The notes: generated by a model from the sequence alone, not told the origin. Shown: positions 1 to 8,762, counted from the stretch's first letter. The stretch is 64,000 nt of DNA from Hominiventricola aquisgranensis (GCF_040096225.1 NZ_JBBMFC010000001.1:152163-216162), one strand, 5' to 3'. Numbers and translations: made by a program.

Positions 1-405
1 AGAAATGAGACCTCACCGTTGACAGCTTATAAGACGCTGAATTACGGGGACTGCATTCTGGAAAACAGACAGGCTCATGGATTGGGAATGAATGAGAGGA
101 TCTTTCTGAATACGAAAGGGCAGATCAGCGAGGGAACCGTCAGCAATATATTCTTTGTGAGAAACGGGAAGCTGTATACACCGGATCTGTCCTGCGGATT
201 GCTTCCTGGAATTCTGCGGGAGTATCTGTGCGAGACGGAGAATGTGGAGGAGGCAGTCATTTATCCAGCAGAGTTAGGGCAGTATGAGGAATGTTTTGTA
301 ACGAATTCTCTGATGGGGATCATGCCGGTTAATCAGTTAGGAGAGTGGAAGTCTGAAAGCCGGGAGGTCACAAATCAGCTGTTGAAGAAGTATGAAAGTA
401 TATGA
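1..405 (+). CDS. pabC: Aminodeoxychorismate lyase-like class IV aminotransferase (5' end outside window)
   Basis: The reading frame is already open at base 1, so the N-terminal half lies outside the window and the TTG at 19 is not a real start. What remains is the C-terminal half of a PLP fold-type IV enzyme: the stretch KTLNYGDCILENRQA, the LNTKGQISEGTVSNIFF signature (family E-x-S/T-x-SN-IF motif), then CGLLPGILRE and a late F-V-T-N-S-L motif. In this family SPLT-x-KTLNY and CGLLPGI fit 4-amino-4-deoxychorismate lyase (folate pathway) better than branched-chain aminotransferase, but both share the fold. The family assignment is firm; the substrate is inferred from motif style only. Confidence 0.8.
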   Translation, partial: RNETSPLTAYKTLNYGDCILENRQAHGLGMNERIFLNTKGQISEGTVSNIFFVRNGKLYTPDLSCGLLPGILREYLCETENVEEAVIYPAELGQYEECFVTNSLMGIMPVNQLGEWKSESREVTNQLLKKYESI

Positions 406-519
406 CAATTGTTCTGAGTTGCGTTTGTGTTGAGAAAAATATGAATATCAGTTGATGATTCTTCCGAGGATATCAGTTACAATGGAATAAGATAATCTTG
501 ACTTACGGAGGATGACGGA

Positions 520-1854
520 ATGATTTATAACACGTATGAACTGATATGGCTGTTTCTGATCTATTCGTTTCTGGGCTGGATGCTGGAGACAATACTGGCT
601 GCGACAGAACAAAGACGCTTTGTAAACAGAGGATTGATCAATGGTCCATTATGTACGATCTATGGTGTTCCAATCGTAATACTGACCATATTCGGACAGG
701 AATTGCCGCTGTTCTGGCTGTTCCTGGGAGCCATGATCGTGGCGACAGTCACGGAATGGATCAGTGGACATATGATCGAACGGTTTTACCATGAGAGATG
801 GTGGGACTATTCCAACGTAAAATGGAATCTGGACGGTTATATCTGTCTTCCGGCATCCTTAGTCTGGGGTGTTCTGGGGACGATCAGCATGCGCTGGGGA
901 AATGGTCTGTTGATCCGGCTCTATGGATTCCTGCCTGAGGGAATCGGACATCTGCTGGTGTGGATACTGGCAGGAATGCTGGTGCTGGATGTGACAGCTA
1001 CCATATTTGCTTTGTCGGGTATTGGCCGAAGCACGCAGAAGTGGGAGGCAGTAGATTCATGGTTTACCAGCATTAGTCTGCGGATTGGTCAGTGGTTGTA
1101 CGGACATGTGGATCGAAGAATTCACAGAGCATATCCAAAGACTGTGCGGGTTGAGAAGCCGCAGCGGGATAAGACCGTATTTGCAGCAGGCTGCTGCATG
1201 CAGAAGCTGGTGTGGCTGTTCTTTATCGGGTGTCTGCTTGGCGATATCACAGAGACGATCTTCTGCAGGATCACTGCAGGCGTGTGGATGAGCCGGAGCA
1301 GTCTGGTGTGGGGACCCTTCAGCATTGTGTGGGGATTTGCTATTGCAGCGGTGACGGATCTTCTTTATAAATACAAAGACCGGTCTGACCGTTTCCTGTT
1401 TTTAATGGGGACAGCGCTGGGTGGCGCTTACGAATATCTGTGCAGCGTGTTGTCAGAGATGGTATTTGGAACCGTTTTCTGGGATTACAGTGAGATCCCG
1501 TTCAATCTGGGCGGAAGAATCAATCTTCTGTACTGTTTTTTCTGGGGATTTGCAGCAGTGGCCTGGTTCAAGATTTTCTATCCAGTGATCTCTGGATGGA
1601 TCGAAAAATTACCCATCTGTGCAGGACGGATCCTGACATGGGTGATCGTGGTCTTTATGTGCTGTAATATGGCTGTATCGACCATGGCTCTGATCCGCAG
1701 TAATGAGCGGAGCCAGGGAATTCCAGCCACACAGAGCTGGCAGCAGACCATGGATGAACGGTTTCCTGATGAAAGAATGGAGAAGATCTATCCCAATGCC
1801 ATAAAAGTGGGTATGCAGGTGGATAATAAGAGGAGGACAGACGGATGGAAGTAG
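520..1854 (+). CDS. PF06541-type multipass membrane protein with two tandem repeats ('ABC transporter permease' family)
   Basis: 444 residues, very hydrophobic, with an ATG preceded by GGAGGA eight bases upstream. Two homologous halves are visible. The N-terminal half has F-L-G-W-M-L-E-T-I followed by NGPLCTIYGVP; the C-terminal half (from about residue 232) repeats this as L-L-G-D-I-T-E-T-I followed by WGPFSIVWG. Each half also has a W-D-Y-S motif followed by N-L (FNLGGRINLLYCFFWG in the second). This is the signature of the PF06541 family, labelled putative ABC-transporter permease although no ATPase lies nearby. The transport role is unproven. The 3' end overlaps the next gene by 10 bp, suggesting coupled translation. 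Confidence 0.8.
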   Translation: MIYNTYELIWLFLIYSFLGWMLETILAATEQRRFVNRGLINGPLCTIYGVPIVILTIFGQELPLFWLFLGAMIVATVTEWISGHMIERFYHERWWDYSNVKWNLDGYICLPASLVWGVLGTISMRWGNGLLIRLYGFLPEGIGHLLVWILAGMLVLDVTATIFALSGIGRSTQKWEAVDSWFTSISLRIGQWLYGHVDRRIHRAYPKTVRVEKPQRDKTVFAAGCCMQKLVWLFFIGCLLGDITETIFCRITAGVWMSRSSLVWGPFSIVWGFAIAAVTDLLYKYKDRSDRFLFLMGTALGGAYEYLCSVLSEMVFGTVFWDYSEIPFNLGGRINLLYCFFWGFAAVAWFKIFYPVISGWIEKLPICAGRILTWVIVVFMCCNMAVSTMALIRSNERSQGIPATQSWQQTMDERFPDERMEKIYPNAIKVGMQVDNKRRTDGWK

Positions 1855-2255
1855 GACTGGCATTGACATTGTGTGGACTTGGGGTCGCATTTTGGATTCC
1901 GGCAACCATATTGGGCATAATTTTGAAAAGCCGGACACAGAAATGTACGGCGGATGCACAGGCAAAGGTGATGCGGATCAATGTACATAATTCCAGTGAC
2001 AGCGGACTGCAATATCATCCAGTGTACGAATATTATGCGGCGGGTGAGTATTATACTTCGGAAGGTGCATATCTCAGCGGTCGTGTTCCGGAAGTGGGAG
2101 AAACTATCTGGATCAAATACAATCCGGACAAGCCGAAGCAGTCCTATATTCCGGGATATGATAATAAAGTTTATAAGATTCTGACCATTGTATTTGGACT
2201 GATTGGAGCAGTGCCGATTCTGGTATGCATTGGTATTGCAATTTGGGTGTTATAA
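1845..2255 (+). CDS. DUF3592-like two-TM membrane protein
   Basis: 136 residues with a membrane helix at each end (about 5-27 and 110-135). The central soluble segment contains the pattern YHPVYEYYAAGEYYTSEG, then VPEVGETIWIKYNPDKP. This layout (TM, short beta domain with V-G-x-x-V/I-x-I-x-Y-N-P, TM) is typical of DUF3592 proteins of unknown function. It overlaps the preceding membrane protein by 10 bp and is followed 2 bp later by another membrane-anchored gene, so the three probably form one transcript. No function is recognised. Confidence 0.7.
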   Translation: MEVGLALTLCGLGVAFWIPATILGIILKSRTQKCTADAQAKVMRINVHNSSDSGLQYHPVYEYYAAGEYYTSEGAYLSGRVPEVGETIWIKYNPDKPKQSYIPGYDNKVYKILTIVFGLIGAVPILVCIGIAIWVL

Positions 2256-2257
2256 GA

Positions 2258-2707
2258 ATGAAAAAATATATTTCTCTTGTGATTTTTCTTTGCTTAATCG
2301 TAGTTTCCGGCGTTACCTATTATAAGAAAATGAATTTGCTTTCGCTTCCAGAGGAAGAAACAGTAGAATATGCAGAAATCAGCTATGGAATCTCGGATGA
2401 AGATCCGATTTATCGCATTACGGACGAAGAGAAGATTGCTGAGCTATTTGATCTTGTTGATATGGAAAGCTGGAAAAAGACAAATTATGTGATGGAATAC
2501 AGTCCGTTGGAATATGTGTTTTTTGAAGAAACACCCTATCGGTGGGAAATAGGCATTTCAGAAAATAAGGACGGAACGGTTTGCTATCAGGTATCTGTCT
2601 ATGAAAATAATGAGCCTGTTTTTCCTGGAGGGCACTATTTCATATCTGCTGATTCGGATAAATATGAAGATGTGATTCACACATTGAAAATAATACAGCC
2701 GAATTAA
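2258..2707 (+). CDS. Membrane-anchored or secreted hypothetical protein
   Basis: 149 residues from ATG 2258. An upstream in-frame start at 2225 would lie inside the preceding gene and is unlikely. The N-terminus is a classical signal or anchor: MKKYISLVIFLCLIVVSGV, without a lipobox cysteine at the usual position. The rest is an acidic extracytoplasmic domain without a family motif I recognise (ISYGISDEDPIYRITDEEKI near the start of the mature part). It starts 2 bp after the DUF3592-like gene and probably belongs to the same operon. No strong ribosome binding site is seen, which fits translational coupling. Confidence 0.65.
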   Translation: MKKYISLVIFLCLIVVSGVTYYKKMNLLSLPEEETVEYAEISYGISDEDPIYRITDEEKIAELFDLVDMESWKKTNYVMEYSPLEYVFFEETPYRWEIGISENKDGTVCYQVSVYENNEPVFPGGHYFISADSDKYEDVIHTLKIIQPN

Positions 2708-2772
2708 AAAAATGAGAGATGAGGACTGTTCATAAATCTTGGAGCGTTTATGCCTTTTTAATAAAACTTTGA

Positions 2773-2801
2773 TTGACAGACAACAAAAAGTATCATAGAA
2801 T
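2773..2801 (+). promoter_or_regulatory. Sigma-A promoter upstream of a broken gene
   Basis: TTGACA at 2773-2778, a 17-bp spacer and TAGAAT at 2796-2801. It faces the decayed ATPase-regulator remnant and may now also serve the YaiI-family gene at 3400. Confidence 0.6.
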
Positions 2802-2819
2802 AATACCAACATCTGAGAT

Positions 2820-3397
2820 TTCTATATGCGAGCATATCCGGCATTTCGCCGAATTTTCAGAAGTGAGAACTGAATAAGGCGAGTTGGATAGCATGAGCAG
2901 CAGATGAAGGATCTTCTATATCCAGCTTCGCAAGAGTAGAGGAATATGGGAAGCAAAGAAGAACCAATGGTAGCATATTATGAAGAGAAAAACCGTGGGA
3001 TGCATCCGAGAGTCTGCATGAATTGCTGGATTTTACCGATGTGCGGAGAATTTCAGAAAATTTGTTACAGATTATAAGATTCATGTAATTATCAATGCTT
3101 TGGCACACAGAGATTATAGTATTCATTCAGAAGGAATGCCCATTCAACTTATCATGTTTGAAGACAGGCTGGAAATTCATAACCCAGGTGGTATTTATGG
3201 ACGTATCCGTATTGATCAACTTGGAAAGGTTCAGCCGGACACCACGAACAAGAAAGGAAATCTGTGAGTATCTTGGCTTGACCTCCGTTACTTATGCAAT
3301 ACAAAGCAGAGTGTTTCCGTTAGTGGAGACTGGACAGATTAAGATGAGCATTCCCGAAAAACCAAAGAGCCCGAAACAGTTATTTTACAGTGAATAA
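2820..3397 (+). pseudogene. Remnant of an AlbA/HATPase_c_4 type transcriptional regulator (RecG-like ATP-binding protein)
   Basis: The clear part starts near 3083, where one frame reads INALAHRDYSIHSEG, then MFEDRLEIHNPGG and DQLGKVQPDT. These are the hallmarks of the C-terminal HATPase_c_4 domain of 'ATP-binding / DNA helicase-related' regulators. The frame then hits a stop. The next recognisable part, RTRKEICEYLGLTSVTYAIQ followed by a basic tail to 3397, is the C-terminal winged helix in a different frame, and the segment usually found between the two is missing. Upstream, 2820-3080 carries stops in every frame. It is a dead gene with at least one frameshift and one internal deletion. How far it reaches to the left is uncertain. 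Confidence 0.7.
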
Positions 3398-3399
3398 TT

Positions 3400-3852
3400 A
3401 TGAAAATATTTGTAGATGCAGATGCCTGCCCGGTGGTGGGCATCGTAGAAGAGCTTGCAAAAAAATATACGATTCCGGTGACCTTGTTATGTGACACCAA
3501 CCATGTGATTTCCTCCGATTACAGCGAAGTTATTGTGGTGGGAGCAGGTGCAGATGCGGTGGATTATAAGCTGATCAGCATTTGTCACAAAGGAGATATG
3601 GTGGTCTCGCAGGACTACGGAGTGGCAGCCATGGCACTTGGGAAGGGCGCTTATGCAATCCATCAGTCTGGAAAATGGTACACCAACGAAAATATTGACC
3701 AGATGCTCATGGAACGCCATCTGAATAAAAAAGCCAGAAGAGCCTCACAGAAAAATCACCTGAAAGGTCCGAAGAAAAGAACTGCAGAAGACGATGAATA
3801 TTTCAGGGAATCTTTTGAGAAAATGATTTTGAAAGTGATGGAAAGGGAATAA
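3400..3852 (+). CDS. YaiI/YqxD family protein (UPF0178, DUF188)
   Basis: 150 residues, the usual length for the family. It shows the N-terminal VDADACPVV motif, a central S-D-Y-S-E-V-I-V-V-G-x-G-A-D-A-V-D-Y segment, the VVSQDYGVAAMALGKGA block and a basic C-terminal part (KKARRASQKNHLKGPKKR). These acidic positions resemble a PIN/FEN-like metal site, and some family members are described as putative nucleases, but the function is not established. It begins 2 bp after the remnant's last stop, so it may have been cotranscribed with the gene now broken. Confidence 0.85.
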   Translation: MKIFVDADACPVVGIVEELAKKYTIPVTLLCDTNHVISSDYSEVIVVGAGADAVDYKLISICHKGDMVVSQDYGVAAMALGKGAYAIHQSGKWYTNENIDQMLMERHLNKKARRASQKNHLKGPKKRTAEDDEYFRESFEKMILKVMERE

Positions 3853-3854
3853 AC

Positions 3855-3953
3855 TATACCTGAAAGGGTATAATTATAGGAATAAACAAAAAAATATACC
3901 CGAACGGGACTAAAAAACACTTGGATACTTGAAAATATACCCGAACGGGACTA
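3855..3953 (+). promoter_or_regulatory. Three evenly spaced operators of the HipB-type repressor
   Basis: Three 18-bp sites lie at 3855-3872, 3895-3912 and 3936-3953. The first is an almost perfect palindrome, TATACC-tgaaa-GGGTATA. The other two are identical to each other, TATACCCGAACGGGACTA, with one degenerate arm. Spacing is 40 and 41 bp, about four helical turns, so bound dimers would sit on the same DNA face. The array ends 11 bp before the hipB start. Autoregulation by HipB is the expected reading for such modules. Confidence 0.75.
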
Positions 3954-3964
3954 TTATAGATAGT

Positions 3965-4165
3965 ATGAATAGAATTGGTGAATATATAAAACAGGAGAGA
4001 AAAAAGGCAGGGTTGACCCAGGAAGAATTTGCAATGCGTTCAGGGCTGGGACTTCGGTTTGTTCGTGAACTGGAACAGGGAAAGGAGACTGTGCGTCTGG
4101 ATAAAGTAAATCAGGCATTGGCAATGTTTGGAAAAGAAGCTGTACCGGGAAAAAAGGAGGAATAA
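3965..4165 (+). CDS. hipB: HipB-like XRE antitoxin/repressor
   Basis: 66 residues from ATG 3965; an upstream TTG at 3929 would place the third operator inside the gene, so it is rejected. The protein is a single helix-turn-helix of the Cro/C1 type: IGEYIKQERKKAGLTQEEFA, then LGLRFVRELEQGK and the dimerisation tail. The GLRFVRELEQGKETVRLDKV pattern is typical of HipB partners of HipA kinases. It is followed 3 bp later by the HipS-like gene. It should bind the three upstream operators and help neutralise the kinase. Confidence 0.85.
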   Translation: MNRIGEYIKQERKKAGLTQEEFAMRSGLGLRFVRELEQGKETVRLDKVNQALAMFGKEAVPGKKEE

Positions 4166-4168
4166 CAG

Positions 4169-4501
4169 GTGGAGTCAGAATATAGAAGAGGTTATGTATA
4201 TATTCAAAATCATTTTGCCGGAATCATTGCTGAGACAGAAGAGGGATATATCTTTTCCTATGATAAGGAATATTTGTCAAGAGAGGATGCAGTAGCAGTC
4301 AGTTTGACTTTACCTTTGAGAGACGAACCATATGAGACAACGATATTTTTTCCCTTTTTTGATGGATTAATACCAGAAGGATGGCTTTTGGGAGTTGTCA
4401 GTCGTAACTGGAAAATAAATCAGAAAGACAGATTTGGGTTGTTATTGCTGGCATGTAAAGATTGCATCGGAGATGTGTGCATCAGAGGAGAAAAAATATG
4501 A
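4169..4501 (+). CDS. hipS: HipS-like protein (HipA N-subdomain 1 encoded separately)
   Basis: 110 residues from GTG 4169, with AAGGAGG eight bases upstream. The sequence corresponds to the N-terminal 'couple_hipA' domain only: a V-Y-I-x-x-x-x-A-G-x-I start, then VSLTLPLRDEPYE and FFDGLIPEGWLL, ending LLLLACKDCIGDV (family: L-L-x-x-x-G-x-D-x-x-G). It stops before the kinase domain, which is a separate gene overlapping by 4 bp (ATGA). In the characterised HipBST system of enteropathogenic E. coli, HipS is this domain and acts as the antitoxin of HipT. The same role is inferred here. Confidence 0.8.
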   Translation: MESEYRRGYVYIQNHFAGIIAETEEGYIFSYDKEYLSREDAVAVSLTLPLRDEPYETTIFFPFFDGLIPEGWLLGVVSRNWKINQKDRFGLLLLACKDCIGDVCIRGEKI

Positions 4502-5460
4502 GATGTCTGTGTTGTGGGAAAACGATAACAGAAAATGCGTCCACAAGAGAAAAAGAATGGTGCTGGCATAAGAAGTGTGTAAAAAAATTTTTTCATACAG
4601 ATGAATTGCCGGTTCTGGATATTACAAAGGAACAACTGGAAATACTGGCAGATGAAACTGTAAATGAAGGACTGACTGTGCCTGGTGTACAGAAAAAACT
4701 GTCATTACATTTGTCGACAGATATGCAATCACGCCTCACAATCGTTGACTATCCAACAGGATATATTTTGAAGCCACAGACAGAAGACTTTGAAAATATG
4801 CCAGAGTACGAGGATCTTGCTATGCGGCTTGTAGAAATTATGGGAATTCAAACTGTACCGCATGCATTGATAAAGTTGGATCATGAATATGCATATATTA
4901 CAAAAAGAATTGACAGAGAGATTACAGAAGAAAATGTGAATTTATACGCAATGGAAGATTTTTGCCAGCTATCCAGACGTCTAACACAGGATAAATATAA
5001 GGGGTCATATGAAAACTGTGGACGTATTGTAAAGAGATATTCCAGTATGCCTGGTCTGGATCTGACAGAAATGTATCTGCGAGTGGCTGCTGCTTTTGTG
5101 GTAGGAAATTCTGATATGCATTTGAAGAACTTCTCGTTGATAGAAAATATGCCTGGAAGTAGGATATTTCAGCTATCAAAAGCATATGATATGCTTCCTG
5201 TAAATGTAATTATGCCAGAGGATAAAGAACAGATGGCACTGACAATCAATGGGAAAAAACGTAATATTCATAAAAAAGAATTTCGAAAACTGGCGGAGTC
5301 TTACGAAATTTCACCAAAAGCTGCGGAAAATATGCTGAAGAAAATCTGCCGAATGGAAAATAAACTTCTTGATCAGGTAGAGGGAGCCTATTTATCTAAG
5401 GAGCAGAAAGAACAGGTGAGCCAGTTGGTTCATGAGAGAATCAAAACCCTGAGCTTATGA
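4498..5460 (+). CDS. hipT: HipT-like serine/threonine kinase toxin with N-terminal Cys cluster
   Basis: 320 residues from ATG 4498, which overlaps the hipS stop. Kinase features are intact: PGVQKKLSL at 62-70 (flexible loop with Ser69, the usual autophosphorylation region), GNSDMHLKNFSL at 203-214 (catalytic Asp206, Lys210, Asn211) and YDMLP with Asp231 as the metal ligand. The N-terminal HipA subdomain is absent and supplied by hipS. The first 27 residues carry C3-x2-C6 and C22-W-H-x2-C27, a probable zinc-binding knob. HipA phosphorylates GltX and HipT of E. coli phosphorylates TrpS; the target here cannot be read from sequence. Confidence 0.85.
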   Translation: MRCLCCGKTITENASTREKEWCWHKKCVKKFFHTDELPVLDITKEQLEILADETVNEGLTVPGVQKKLSLHLSTDMQSRLTIVDYPTGYILKPQTEDFENMPEYEDLAMRLVEIMGIQTVPHALIKLDHEYAYITKRIDREITEENVNLYAMEDFCQLSRRLTQDKYKGSYENCGRIVKRYSSMPGLDLTEMYLRVAAAFVVGNSDMHLKNFSLIENMPGSRIFQLSKAYDMLPVNVIMPEDKEQMALTINGKKRNIHKKEFRKLAESYEISPKAAENMLKKICRMENKLLDQVEGAYLSKEQKEQVSQLVHERIKTLSL

Positions 5461-5543
5461 ATCTTTAGTCCAATACATGTCATACAAGCTTTTATTTCAT
5501 GCACAGCTTCCTCGCATAACTCCTCTTTTTTACAGCACAAATC

Positions 5544-5612
5544 TTGACACGCCGAACCGCAAACTTTATAATATCTAATGTATGCCTATATCGCAGACAA
5601 ATGCTTGTCTGC
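5544..5612 (+). promoter_or_regulatory. Strong sigma-A promoter and leader hairpin of hisS-aspS
   Basis: TTGACA at 5544-5549 and TATAAT at 5567-5572 are separated by exactly 17 bp, a consensus promoter. The predicted RNA start is near 5579, giving a leader of about 77 nt. It contains a perfect 8-bp hairpin, GCAGACAA-atgc-TTGTCTGC (5593-5612), which has no T-run. There is no T-box here, unlike the trp operon. The rest of 5461-5655 shows nothing recognisable. Confidence 0.75.
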
Positions 5613-5655
5613 ATGATTATAGAGGAGACTAAGGAACAAGAAAGGAATCAACACC

Positions 5656-6906
5656 ATGCCTTTGAAGAAGAAACCAGTGACTGGTATGAAAGACATCCTG
5701 CCTGCAGAGATGCAGATCAGAGATTACGTGACCGGTCTGATCAAAGAGACATATAAAAGCTTTGGATTTTCGCCCATTGAGACTCCGTGTGTAGAACATA
5801 TCGAGAACCTGTGCAGCAAGCAGGGCGGAGACAATGAGAAGCTGATCTTCAAGATCATGAAGAGAGGCGAGAAGCTGAATCTGGAGACTGCACAGAGCGA
5901 AGCAGATCTGACAGACAGTGGTCTGCGCTATGACCTGACTCTGCCGCTGTCCAGATTTTATTCCAATAATGCAAATAATCTGCCGACTCCGTTTAAAGCA
6001 CTGCAGATCGGAAGCGTATGGAGAGCAGACAGACCACAGAGAGGACGTTTCCGTCAGTTCGTACAGTGTGATATTGATATTTTAGGAGAGGCAAGCTGCC
6101 TGGCAGAGATCGAGCTGATCTTGGCAACGACTACATTGCTTGGAAAACTGAATTTCAAGGGATTCAAGGTTCGCATCAATGAGCGCCGGATCTTAAAGGC
6201 AATGGCTGAGTACTGCGGATTCCCGGAGGATCAGTTTGATCTGGTATTCATCATTCTGGACAAGATGGATAAGATTGGATGGGACGGTGTGAAAGCAGAG
6301 CTGATCGAAGCTGGATTTTCCGCTGACAGCGTAGCAAAATATGTAGATATGTTTGGCGAGATGGAAGCAAGCGAAGATCCGCTTGGATATCTGGAGAATA
6401 AGCTGACCGGTGTACTGGCAGCAGATGTGATCGGAAACCTGCGTACCATCCGTCAGAGTGTGGAAGCAACCAAGGCTGCAGATTTTGAACTGGTATTTGA
6501 CCCGACGCTGGTTCGAGGAATGTCCTATTATACAGGAACCATCTTCGAGATCGAGATGCCGGAGTTCGGAAGCTCTGTAGCAGGCGGCGGCCGTTATGAC
6601 AAGATGATCGGTAAATTTACCGGAAATGATACGCCGGCTTGTGGATTTTCCATCGGATTTGAGAGAATCGTTACGATCCTTCTGGAGAACAATTTCCAGG
6701 TGCCGGGTGCAGCAGGTAAGAAAGCATTCCTGATCGAGAAAAATATGCCGGCTGACAAGCTGTGTGAGGTGCTCAAAGAGGCAAGAGCAGAGCGCGAGAA
6801 CGGTGCAACAGTACAGGTGGCACTGATGAACAAAAATAAAAAATTCCAGAAAGAGCAGCTTTCCAAAGAAGGCTATACCGAGTTCAAAGAATTTTTTAAC
6901 AGATAA
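5656..6906 (+). CDS. hisS: Histidyl-tRNA synthetase
   Basis: 416 residues, a normal bacterial length, starting MPLKKKPVTGMKDILPAEMQ. Class II motifs are present: motif 2 around GSVWRADRPQRGRFRQFVQC, the HisA signature LVRGMSYYTGTIFEI near residue 280, and GGGRYDKMIG followed by GFSIGFERI as motif 3. A short anticodon-binding domain closes the protein. It charges tRNA-His in the cytoplasm. aspS follows 14 bp downstream in the same operon, an arrangement common in Firmicutes. Confidence 0.95.
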   Translation: MPLKKKPVTGMKDILPAEMQIRDYVTGLIKETYKSFGFSPIETPCVEHIENLCSKQGGDNEKLIFKIMKRGEKLNLETAQSEADLTDSGLRYDLTLPLSRFYSNNANNLPTPFKALQIGSVWRADRPQRGRFRQFVQCDIDILGEASCLAEIELILATTTLLGKLNFKGFKVRINERRILKAMAEYCGFPEDQFDLVFIILDKMDKIGWDGVKAELIEAGFSADSVAKYVDMFGEMEASEDPLGYLENKLTGVLAADVIGNLRTIRQSVEATKAADFELVFDPTLVRGMSYYTGTIFEIEMPEFGSSVAGGGRYDKMIGKFTGNDTPACGFSIGFERIVTILLENNFQVPGAAGKKAFLIEKNMPADKLCEVLKEARAERENGATVQVALMNKNKKFQKEQLSKEGYTEFKEFFNR

Positions 6907-6920
6907 GAGAGGTATATAAC

Positions 6921-8702
6921 ATGCAGGGAAGAACCCATAACTGCGGCGAACTTCGTCTTTCCAATGCAGGTGAGCAGGTCCGTCTGGTAGGATGGTATGA
7001 AAACATCCGTAAAGTCAGCAAAAATTTAGGATTCCTGATCTTAAGAGATTTCTACGGAACTACGCAGATCGTTGTGGAGACCGAGGAGATCATGGAGCAG
7101 CTGTCAGAGCTTAACTATGAGTCCACGATTCAGGTAGATGGTGTGGTTCGCGAGAGAAGCAGCAAAAATAACAAGATTCCAACTGGTGATATCGAGGTCG
7201 TTCCGAGCAAAGTAGAAGTGCTTGGAAAGTGCCGTTATAATGAGCTGCCGTTCCAGATCAACCATTCTAAAGATGCAGACGAGAATATCCGTCTGAAATA
7301 TCGTTATCTGGATCTGCGTAATCCGGAAGTAAAGAGCAAGATCGTGCTGAGAAGCAAGATCGTGGCTGATCTTCGTCAGAGCATGACTGCTCATGATTTC
7401 ATGGAGATCACTACCCCGATCCTGACCTGTTCTTCACCGGAGGGAGCAAGAGATTATCTGGTACCGTCCAGAAATCATCCTGGAAAATTTTATGCACTTC
7501 CGCAGGCACCGCAGCAGTTCAAACAGCTTCTGATGGCTTCTGGATTTGACCGTTATTTCCAGATCGCTCCGTGTTTCCGTGATGAGGATGCCAGAGCTGA
7601 CCGTTCTCCGGGAGAGTTCTACCAGCTGGATATGGAGATGGCTTTCGCAAGCCAGGAGGATGTATTTGCAGTGCTGGAAGATGTGCTTCCGCCGATTTTC
7701 TCAAAATACGGCATTTACAATGAGGCTTCCAAGCCGCCATTTAAGAGAATTCCATATCTTGAGGCTATGGATAAATATGGTTCCGATAAGCCGGATCTGC
7801 GTATCAACCTGTTAGTACAGGATGCAACCGATGTACTGGCTGACTGTGGCTTCGGACCGTTTGAAGGAAAGAAAGTAAAAGCAATCGTGGCACCGGCATT
7901 TACCGGCACCAGAAAAGTGATTGATAAACTGTGTGCTGATGTAGAAGTGCAGAGCGGACAGAAAGCATACTGGTTCCGTCTGGATGACAAGATGGAGCTG
8001 GTTGGAGGCATCTCCAAGTTCCTGCAGGATAAGAAAGATGCAGTAGTAGCAGCTCTTGGACTGAAGGCTGGAGATTTCGTTGGACTGACTGCAGGCGACT
8101 TAAAGACTGCTCAGAAGACTGCAGGCGTGCTCAGAAAGATGCTGGGTGCTTCCTCTGATGCTTACATGAAGAAGGACTGCTACGAATTCTGCTGGATCGT
8201 AGACTTCCCGATGTATGAGATCGGTGAGGAGTCTGGCGAGCTGGAGTTCTGCCATAACCCGTTCTCCATGCCGCAGGGCGGACTTAGTGCTCTTGAGAAT
8301 CAGGATCCGCTGGAGATCCTTGCATATCAGTACGATCTGGTATGTAATGGTGTGGAACTGTCTTCAGGTGCTGTTCGTAATCATGATCCGGAGATCATGG
8401 TCAAAGCATTCAATATCGTTGGTCTTGGTGAGGATGATGTGAAAGCAAAATTCCCGGCAATGTACAATGCATTCTGCTACGGAGCACCGCCACATGCTGG
8501 TATCGCTCCTGGCGTAGACCGTATGGTTATGCTGATCGCAGGTGAGGAGAGCATCCGTGAGATCATTCCGTTCCCGATGAACAAGAACGCACAGGATGTG
8601 ATGATGGGAGCACCGGCTGAGGTTGAAGAAAAACAGCTTCGCGATGTTCATATTCAGATCATCAAGGAAGACCTGAAAAAAGAAGAGAAAAGTGCAGAAT
8701 AA
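6921..8702 (+). CDS. aspS: Aspartyl-tRNA synthetase
   Basis: 593 residues. An N-terminal OB fold (GWYENIRKVSKNLGFLILRD) binds the anticodon. Class II motif 1 follows. The flipping-loop region TPILTCSSPEGARDYLVPSR and QAPQQFKQLLMASGFDRYFQ are typical, and motif 2 reads FRDEDARADR. A bacterial insertion (GAD) domain covers roughly 290-420. Motif 3 is GIAPGVDRMVMLI near the end. It is cotranscribed with hisS and ends at a clear intrinsic terminator. The discriminating (Asp) versus non-discriminating (Asp/Asn) form cannot be decided by eye. Confidence 0.95.
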   Translation: MQGRTHNCGELRLSNAGEQVRLVGWYENIRKVSKNLGFLILRDFYGTTQIVVETEEIMEQLSELNYESTIQVDGVVRERSSKNNKIPTGDIEVVPSKVEVLGKCRYNELPFQINHSKDADENIRLKYRYLDLRNPEVKSKIVLRSKIVADLRQSMTAHDFMEITTPILTCSSPEGARDYLVPSRNHPGKFYALPQAPQQFKQLLMASGFDRYFQIAPCFRDEDARADRSPGEFYQLDMEMAFASQEDVFAVLEDVLPPIFSKYGIYNEASKPPFKRIPYLEAMDKYGSDKPDLRINLLVQDATDVLADCGFGPFEGKKVKAIVAPAFTGTRKVIDKLCADVEVQSGQKAYWFRLDDKMELVGGISKFLQDKKDAVVAALGLKAGDFVGLTAGDLKTAQKTAGVLRKMLGASSDAYMKKDCYEFCWIVDFPMYEIGEESGELEFCHNPFSMPQGGLSALENQDPLEILAYQYDLVCNGVELSSGAVRNHDPEIMVKAFNIVGLGEDDVKAKFPAMYNAFCYGAPPHAGIAPGVDRMVMLIAGEESIREIIPFPMNKNAQDVMMGAPAEVEEKQLRDVHIQIIKEDLKKEEKSAE

Positions 8703-8718
8703 ATAAATGCATATGGGA

Positions 8719-8762
8719 TCCCGCGGGGGCTGGCAAACAGTCAGAACTCGCGGGATTTTTTT
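8719..8762 (+). terminator. Intrinsic terminator after aspS
   Basis: Stem ATCCCGCG (8719-8726) pairs with CGCGGGAT (8750-8757) and is followed directly by a run of T to 8762. Confidence 0.85.

Noticed and set aside
3855..3953. Short CRISPR-like array
   Set aside because: Three repeats of 18 bp with 22-23-bp gaps look array-like, but the units are palindromic operators in front of hipB and no cas genes are present.
3929..3964. Upstream TTG start for hipB
   Set aside because: It would place the third operator inside the coding region, and the helix-turn-helix begins right after ATG 3965.
5461..5655. T-box or other riboswitch before hisS
   Set aside because: No AAGGTGG-type T-box sequence and no terminator; the leader after the promoter is only about 77 nt with one small hairpin.
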